Positions 58,336 to 64,000 of a DNA stretch of 64,000 bases are shown here, piece by piece. Numbering within the stretch: the first letter of the stretch is position 1; each line of letters begins with the position of its first letter. Location: assembly GCA_032622095.1 (NCBI GenBank), contig CP136062.1, positions 9,637,710 through 9,701,709 of the forward strand. The letters run 5' to 3'. Below the pieces are notes generated by a model. That model did no database searches. It had not been told where the DNA came from and was given only the letters and a program-made list of their open reading frames with translations. This DNA comes from Siphonodentalium dalli. Taxonomy: Eukaryota; Mollusca; Scaphopoda; Gadilida; Siphonodentaliidae. The translations under genes were made by a program, and so were the position numbers.

Positions 58336-58727
58336 ATTGACAAGAAGAATAGGGACATGACAATCTGCGGGATGGGATGGGATATGGGACAAAACGACAA
58401 TCTGCGGGACAGAATTTCAAATTGCGTGGGACGGCCGATATCTCGAGGAATACAGCGCGTAGAGGGCTCCTTTTGGTGTCTCACGAAAGGTCCACATTCG
58501 CCCTATCCACACATATTAACCCCGTCACTGACCGGACACCTTTACCTTTACCTTACCTTTACCTTCTATGTACATCCCTCCTGTGTCAGGAGAACCGTCC
58601 TTATGGGCGGACGTAACCACATCTTCTTGAGCATATAGGTTTGATACCCGGTATGTGTATACATATATATATTCAGTCTGCAATAAATTATCAATAAATT
58701 ATCAGTGTCAGGTCTAACTTGTGGCTG
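58336..58727. other. short repeats, no gene
   Basis: GGGATGGGATGGGATATGGGAC and GACAATCTGCGGGA (twice) form a short tandem at 58355-58410. TTTACCTTTACC is repeated at 58535-58565. The last ~100 bp (AATAAATTATC twice) would be the 3' untranslated end of the minus-strand LINE. Confidence 0.45.
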
Positions 58728-61085
58728 TCACTGACTGCCGGGATCCACAGGCGGAGCTCTCAGACCAGTTTTCTTCTTGGACAGGATACGGAGACGAGCA
58801 TGGTGTAGTTGGTAACACAAGCCTCTGGCGATGGATTCAATTTTCAGCATGCAGTACTTTGGTATATCGAATGCTGAGCAGTCTAGTATTAGTTTCAAGA
58901 GGTAATGGTTTTGTATATTGGGGTTCAATCCAGCTTGGTTCAGAGTTTCTTTTATGGCTGTTATGAAGCGGCTTCTTACAGCATGGAGACTTTCGCAGGT
59001 TACAATGAAGTGGAGTATATCCTCAGGTTCTTTGTTGCAGAGTTGACAGATGTCAGTGGTAGTAGATTCAAATTTAGCTTTTTGTCTTTGTAAAATATAT
59101 GTGCCTGTTGACATTTTCATTTTATGTGCTGCCATAGTTGTGGCGAACGGTTCGGATCCGCAAGCATCCCAGATTTGGTGTACATGGCCAGGAGTGGTGT
59201 CTTGTAGATTCAATTGTGTTAGGGTCGATTTATCCATGGCTTCCCGTTTAAGGTTCCCCAACCAGTGTTTTTCTATAGCTGTGTCCACCATGTTCTTCCA
59301 GAGACGTTTCGGTGGTGGGAAGGCTACCATATCATGAGTAGATGGCAGGTCATATAGTTCGGTAAGGCGGGTGACTTTTGTGAACCAGCTGTTTGATGTG
59401 TCACCTTTGGTCGCAAGTTGTCTGGCAGCAAGCTGACATTCCACAGAGCCTTCGTTACGAACAATATTACCATATGTTTTAAGCGTCCTTTTATGGATTT
59501 CTCCTTCTATCGGTATAAGACCCAGCATAAGCAGAGATGCACAGTTAGCTGTTCTTGTTGGAAGATGTTGTAGGCGTTTGGCAGTCTGTGTATAGAAAGT
59601 TTCCAATTGTTGCATATCCTTTTTGTTTAGATTTATTACGTCTAGACCGTACAGTAATCGAGGGAGAATGTAGCAGCGTAAGAGGTGTGCCGAAACTTTT
59701 GGATTGAGACCATTCATGCCGTGAAAACCAGCACCTAGGAGGGCATATGAGCATCGTCTAGCTGCGGAGATGCGTTCTTGTGCCACCAGGCTTGTGCCGT
59801 GCTTAGATGAACCGTCACGTGTGATGCCGAGGTGAGTAGCTTTGGTCACGGTTTGCATTCGGTGGTTGCTTAGAGTCCAAGTATGTCCAGGGTCCCTTCT
59901 GCTGATAGACAGGATACACGATTTCTGCTCGCTGATAAGGTATCGTAGACGGTTGGCATAATCCATTAGGATGTTAAGCATGACTTGTAGTTCGTTGGGG
60001 TCATGTGAAACGAGGGTAACATCATCAGCAACAGTAGGTGTACCGCAGAAGACTGAGCCAATTCGCGATCCAAGACTGTTTTCTTCATATTGAGTCAGCA
60101 GACCATTAACAAAGACATTATATGCAGAAGGTGACCATACGCCCCCTTGTCGGACACCTTGGCGTTCCATAAATTGTTGTGATTTCATTCCATTCCAATT
60201 CACAGTGGAGTATAGGTTTGAGTACCAGTCCTTAAAGAGGAGCCAGTTATCTCCGGATATTCCTGCTTTGTAGAGTTCTCTTAGAAGACCGGGGTGCCAG
60301 ACTACATCAAAGGCTTTTTTAGCATCCATAAATGCTATATATAGTGGCTTCTTCTGCTCCTTAGCCTCATTTATTAGCTCAGTTATTATGAGAGCAGCAG
60401 CGGTCGGTGATTCCCCCTTGGTAAACCCTTTCTGGAGGGGTGACTGTAGTGTTTTTACTGCATTGTTGTTTCTCAGTAGGTGAAGCTTCTCGACTGTCTT
60501 TCCAATTGTGTTGGTTATCGTTATTTTCCTGTATGAGTTTGGGTCATCTTTCGGTTTGCCACCTTTCTTATATATAGGACATACTGATCCGCCCTTCATG
60601 CAGTCTGGAATCTTGGCTTCTTGAAAGATTCTGTTGATAATGTTGCAGAGGTATGATATTAGGTTATCTCCTCCAAACTTCAAGTGTTCCATGGTGATGC
60701 CATCTTCATCTGGGGCTTTACCGGATTTGAAAGATTTAATACATTGCAATAGCTCGTCTGGGTTTGTTGGGTGAATGCTTTCCCGATTTTCCATAAGGGT
60801 CTGTGTTAGGTATTCTATGTCTGTTTCCACAAGTTGTTTGTAAGGTTCGTTAAAGTTGCTTGATTCAAGTGGTGTTGATAGCTCTTCAAAGTAGGAGGCC
60901 CAACCATTAGTTACCTCTTCATTGGTTTTGAGGACTTCGCCCTTGACATTCAGGAGGGTTGTACCACTGGCTTTAGGGTCACTTTGAGCTCTGATAATGC
61001 GGTAGAAGGCTTTGACATCAGTGTCCCTTAGTTCCATGATCTCCATGAGCTTATTGGTTCTAGCACGGGCGTGTTGTTTCCTGAT
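58728..61085 (-). CDS. non-LTR retrotransposon ORF2, 5'-truncated
   Basis: On the minus strand a frame of 772 codons runs from an ATG at 61046 to 58728 and is open a further ~39 bp upstream, where the LINE sequence begins abruptly; the AP endonuclease is missing. Residues 40-60 hold the linker box (GWASYFEEL). RT blocks are SFKSGKAPDEDGI (~105-117), AFMDAKKAFDVVW with the first catalytic Asp (241), QGVRQGG (296-302) and VADD (339-342), a change from the usual F/YADD that keeps both Asp residues. The C-terminus has C-x2-C-x8-H-x4-C (667-684), the zinc motif seen at the end of CR1/I-like LINE proteins. The enzyme copies element RNA at the target site. The lack of stops suggests recent insertion; 5' truncation is usual for LINEs. 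The clade is not resolved. Confidence 0.85.
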   Translation of the reverse strand: MRKQHARARTNKLMEIMELRDTDVKAFYRIIRAQSDPKASGTTLLNVKGEVLKTNEEVTNGWASYFEELSTPLESSNFNEPYKQLVETDIEYLTQTLMENRESIHPTNPDELLQCIKSFKSGKAPDEDGITMEHLKFGGDNLISYLCNIINRIFQEAKIPDCMKGGSVCPIYKKGGKPKDDPNSYRKITITNTIGKTVEKLHLLRNNNAVKTLQSPLQKGFTKGESPTAAALIITELINEAKEQKKPLYIAFMDAKKAFDVVWHPGLLRELYKAGISGDNWLLFKDWYSNLYSTVNWNGMKSQQFMERQGVRQGGVWSPSAYNVFVNGLLTQYEENSLGSRIGSVFCGTPTVADDVTLVSHDPNELQVMLNILMDYANRLRYLISEQKSCILSISRRDPGHTWTLSNHRMQTVTKATHLGITRDGSSKHGTSLVAQERISAARRCSYALLGAGFHGMNGLNPKVSAHLLRCYILPRLLYGLDVINLNKKDMQQLETFYTQTAKRLQHLPTRTANCASLLMLGLIPIEGEIHKRTLKTYGNIVRNEGSVECQLAARQLATKGDTSNSWFTKVTRLTELYDLPSTHDMVAFPPPKRLWKNMVDTAIEKHWLGNLKREAMDKSTLTQLNLQDTTPGHVHQIWDACGSEPFATTMAAHKMKMSTGTYILQRQKAKFESTTTDICQLCNKEPEDILHFIVTCESLHAVRSRFITAIKETLNQAGLNPNIQNHYLLKLILDCSAFDIPKYCMLKIESIARGLCYQLHHARLRILSKKKTGLRAPPVDPGSQ

Positions 61086-61282
61086 GTTACATTATTCGGT
61101 CGACAACTGACCTAACATAAAATGCCACAAACACGAAAAACTGCGTTCGACATTAATGTTTATAATTTAGATTTCTCGATGAATACGCTAGCAAACAACA
61201 CGTTTTGGGTATCAAATAACGCAGTGGAATACTGTACATTCGTTTTTAGCTACAATATGGCTGTTTTAGTGCGAATATTGTA
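61086..61282. other. short unannotated spacer
   Basis: AT-rich bases between the LINE truncation point and the small open frame at 61283. No feature seen. Confidence 0.5.
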
Positions 61283-61585
61283 ATGGCGAACACGCAAACA
61301 CGCGCCGATAAAACAGCTAAAAATAGACTCGATGATTACAATTACAGGATCGATATCAGCTGGTATATTCAATATAATGGGACGTATGGTATATCAAAAT
61401 GTAGGATTAGACACAGGGAATGTATTTTTTTTAAATGGGTCCCACCAGGCGGTGAAATTGTTGCAGAAATTCGCTCCAAGATATTCTCACTTATTTTTAT
61501 TTCAGTTGTGACTAAAAGCCCAGATGCCGGAGCCCAGCGACTAAAAGCCAAGTTACAAAATATATCAACTGGTTTGAACGAATGA
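61283..61585 (+). CDS. hypothetical 100-codon frame
   Basis: ATG at 61283 in a reasonable context (GTAATGG), stop at 61583. Residues 1-30 are hydrophilic (MANTQTRADKTAKNRLDDYN), and the last 25 (KSPDAGAQRLKAKLQNISTG) look coding-like. The middle contains an FFKWVPPGG segment and a hydrophobic stretch that ends in TTTTATTTCAG, a good splice acceptor, so the real structure may be two exons. I do not recognise the family. It directly precedes the satellite at 61650 and could be the first part of a transposon ORF. Confidence 0.25.
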   Translation: MANTQTRADKTAKNRLDDYNYRIDISWYIQYNGTYGISKCRIRHRECIFFKWVPPGGEIVAEIRSKIFSLIFISVVTKSPDAGAQRLKAKLQNISTGLNE

Positions 61586-61654
61586 ATATGTCAATGGTAA
61601 GACTATTCAAAAGAATATTCAAATCAAATAGTGTTTATAGGCTTAAAAACTTAT

Positions 61655-61972
61655 GTGTCCGCCATTCATATGCGGTGGAGGTTCTCATATTATCTGCCAG
61701 TCATACACGGGGGAGGTTCTCATATGAACATATTATCTGCCGGTCATACGCGGTGGAGGTTCATATTATCCGCCGGTCATACGCGAGGGAAGTTCTCATT
61801 TTATCCCCCGGTCATACGCGGGGGAGGTTCTGATATGAACATATTATCTGCCGGTCATATGCGGTGGAGGTTCATATTATCCACCGGTCATACGCGAGGA
61901 AGGTTCTCATATTATCCTCTGGTCATACGTTGGGGAGGTCCTCATATGAACATATTATCCGCCGGTCATATC
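61655..61972 (+). repeat. GGTCATACGCG satellite, forward block
   Basis: Units of ~33-43 bp carry GCCGGTCATACGCG, a GGTGGAGG or GGGGGAGG box and TTCATATTATC. Two monomer types alternate: one ends at ATTATCC, the other extends through CATATGAACATATTATC. Confidence 0.9.
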
Positions 61973-64000
61973 CTCCCTCGGGTGTGACCGGTGGATAATA
62001 TGAGAACCTCCCTCGCATATGACCGGTGGATAATATGTTCATATGAGAACCTCCACCGCGTATGACCGGTGGATAATATGAACCTCCACCGCGTATGACC
62101 GGCAGATAATATGTTCATATCAGAACCTCCCCCACCTATGACCGAAAGGTAATATGAGAACTTCCCTCGCGTATGACCGGCAGATATATGAACCTCCACC
62201 GCGTATGACCGGCGGATAATATGTTCATATGAGAACCTCCACCACGTATGACCGGCGGATAATATGTTCATATGAGAACCTCCACTGCGTATGACCGGCG
62301 GATAATATGTTCATATGAGAACCTCCCCTACGTATGACCGGTGGATAATATGAACCTCCACCGTGTATGACCGGCGGATAATATGTTCATATCAGAACCT
62401 CCCCCACATATGACCGAAGGATAATATGAGAACTTCCCTCGCGTATGATCGGCGGATAATATGAACCTCCACCGCGTATGACCGGCGGATAATATGTTCA
62501 TATGAGAACCTCCCCAACGTATGACCTGAGGATAATATGAGAACCTCCCTCGTGTATGACCGGCGGATAATATGAACCTCCACCGCGTATGACCGGCGGA
62601 TAATATGTTCATATGAGAACCTCCCCAATGTATGACTGGAGGATAATATAAGAACCTCCCTCGCGTATGACCGGTGGATAATATGAGAACCTCCCTCGCA
62701 TATGACCGGCGGATAATATGAACCTCCACCACATATGACCGGCGGATAATATGTTCATATGAGAACCTCACCCACATATGATCGGAGGATAATATTAGAA
62801 CTTCCCTCGCGTATGACCGGCGGATAATATGAACCTCCACCGCGTATGACCGGTGGATAATATGTTCATATGAGAACCTCCACCGTGTATGACAAGTGGA
62901 TAATATGAACCTCCACCCTGTATGACCGGCGAATAATATGTTCATATCAGAACCTCCCCCATGTATGACCGGAGGATAATATGAGAAGCTCCCTCGCATA
63001 TGACCGGCGGATAACATGAACCTCCACCGCATATGACCGGCGGATAATATGTTCATATGAGAACTTCCACCGTGTATGACCGGTGGATAATATGAACCTC
63101 CACTGCGTATGACCGGCGAATAATATGTTCATATGAGAACCTCCCCAATGTATGACCGGAGGATAATATGAGAACCTCCCTCGCATATGACCGGCAGATA
63201 ATATGAACCTCCACCGTGTATGACCGGTGGATAATACGTTCATATGAGAACCTCCCCAATGTATGACCGGAGGATAATATGAGAACCTCCCTCGCGTATG
63301 ACCGGCAGATAATATGAACCTCCACCGCGTATGACCGGCGGATAATATGTTCATATGAGAACCTCCCCAACATATGACCGGAGGATAATATAAGAACCTC
63401 CCTCTCGTATGACCGGTGGATAATATGAGAACCTCCCTCGCATATGACCGGCGGATAATATGAACCTCCACCGCGTATGACCGGCGGATAATATGTTCAT
63501 ATGAGAACCTCCCCAACGTATGACCGGAGGATAATATAAGAACCTCCCTCGCGTATGACGGGTGGATAATATGGGAACCTCCCTCATGCATGACCGGCGG
63601 ATAATATGAACCTCCACCGCGTATGACCGGCGGATAATATGTTCATATCAGAACCTCACCCACATATGATCGGAGGATAATATGTGAACTTCCCTCGTGT
63701 ATGACAAGTGGATAATATGAACCTCCACCCCGTATGACCGGCGAATAATATGTTCATATCAGAACTTCCCCCATGTATGACCGGAGGATAATATGAGAAC
63801 CTCCCTCACGTATAACCGGTGGATAATATGAGAACCTCCCTCGCGTATGGCCGACAGTTAATATGTTCATATGAGAACCTCCCCATCGTATTACCGGAAG
63901 ATAATATGAGAACCTCCCTCACGTATGACCGGTGGATAATATGAACCTCCACCGCATATGACCGGCAGATAATATGTTCATATCAGAACCTCCCCCGCGT
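61973..64000 (-). repeat. GGTCATACGCG satellite, inverted block
   Basis: The same satellite continues in reverse complement from about 61973 to the end of the window (CGTATGACCGGCGGATAATA). The alternation is higher order: a short-long-short order of monomers recurs every ~110-150 bp. Long open frames here (up to 242 codons) are by-products of stop-free repeats. The array runs past the window edge. Confidence 0.93.

Noticed and set aside
62328-63591. Open frames of 106-242 codons on the minus strand
   Set aside because: They are translations of the GGTCATACGCG satellite in overlapping phases.

Overview
This window looks like intergenic, repeat-dominated DNA from an animal genome, most likely a bivalve mollusc. 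The pointers are three arrays of ~150-160 bp monomers that each end in a (GACG)-rich microsatellite followed by a hairpin, which is the layout of the bivalve 'pearl' (Helitron-derived) elements. BEL/Pao, DIRS/Ngaro and non-LTR retrotransposons and many small DNA transposons with clear target-site duplications (TSDs) add to this. No ordinary host gene, rRNA or tRNA could be supported. The species assignment is inference; the element boundaries below are read from the bases.

Region 1 to 14 kb is a run of nested DNA transposons: a TA-flanked element (2230-3477), an old hAT element (3998-6626) carrying a foldback element built of about 24 CTTAAG-centred palindromes (4527-6039), a hairpin MITE (7177-7389), a TTAA-flanked piggyBac-like MITE (7422-8042), a Mutator-like element whose terminal repeats are arrays of a ~16 bp unit (8662-10048), and a pogo-like element (10366-13414) with a broken CENP-B-type transposase and two near-identical 453 bp MITEs. 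From 14 to 29 kb there is a second hAT element with a pearl-like array inside (14134-16845), a ~160 bp array of about 18 units (17.9-20.8 kb), an almost perfectly homogeneous 45 bp satellite of about 62 copies (21.7-24.5 kb) inside an older ~110 bp array, and a 3.5 kb element with ~60 bp terminal repeats and a 5 bp TSD (25792-29282). From 31 to 34.3 kb there are long hairpins and a second Mutator-like element with a PHD-finger relic.

From 36.7 to 45.8 kb lies one BEL/Pao LTR retrotransposon. It has almost identical LTRs and a CACAT TSD, but lacks the reverse-transcriptase core, RNase H and integrase core, and its gag is split by a 5450 bp transposon with an 11 bp terminal repeat and a CGAT TSD. 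From 46.7 to 53.1 kb lies a complete Ngaro/DIRS-type retrotransposon with split direct repeats (A1-ORFs-B1-A2-B2), encoding a Gag-like zinc protein, RT-RNase H and a tyrosine recombinase. A 1671 bp hAT copy with a TTCTTGGT TSD has landed exactly at its RT stop codon.

From 53 to 61 kb there are short repeats, a truncated packaging-ATPase fragment of the Polinton/adintovirus type flanked by direct repeats, a frameshifted LINE fragment, and on the minus strand a 5'-truncated LINE with an intact 772-codon RT frame. The last 2.3 kb is a satellite that switches orientation head to head near 61975. The genes do not form a pathway; the window is a record of successive insertions, and the nesting gives their order.
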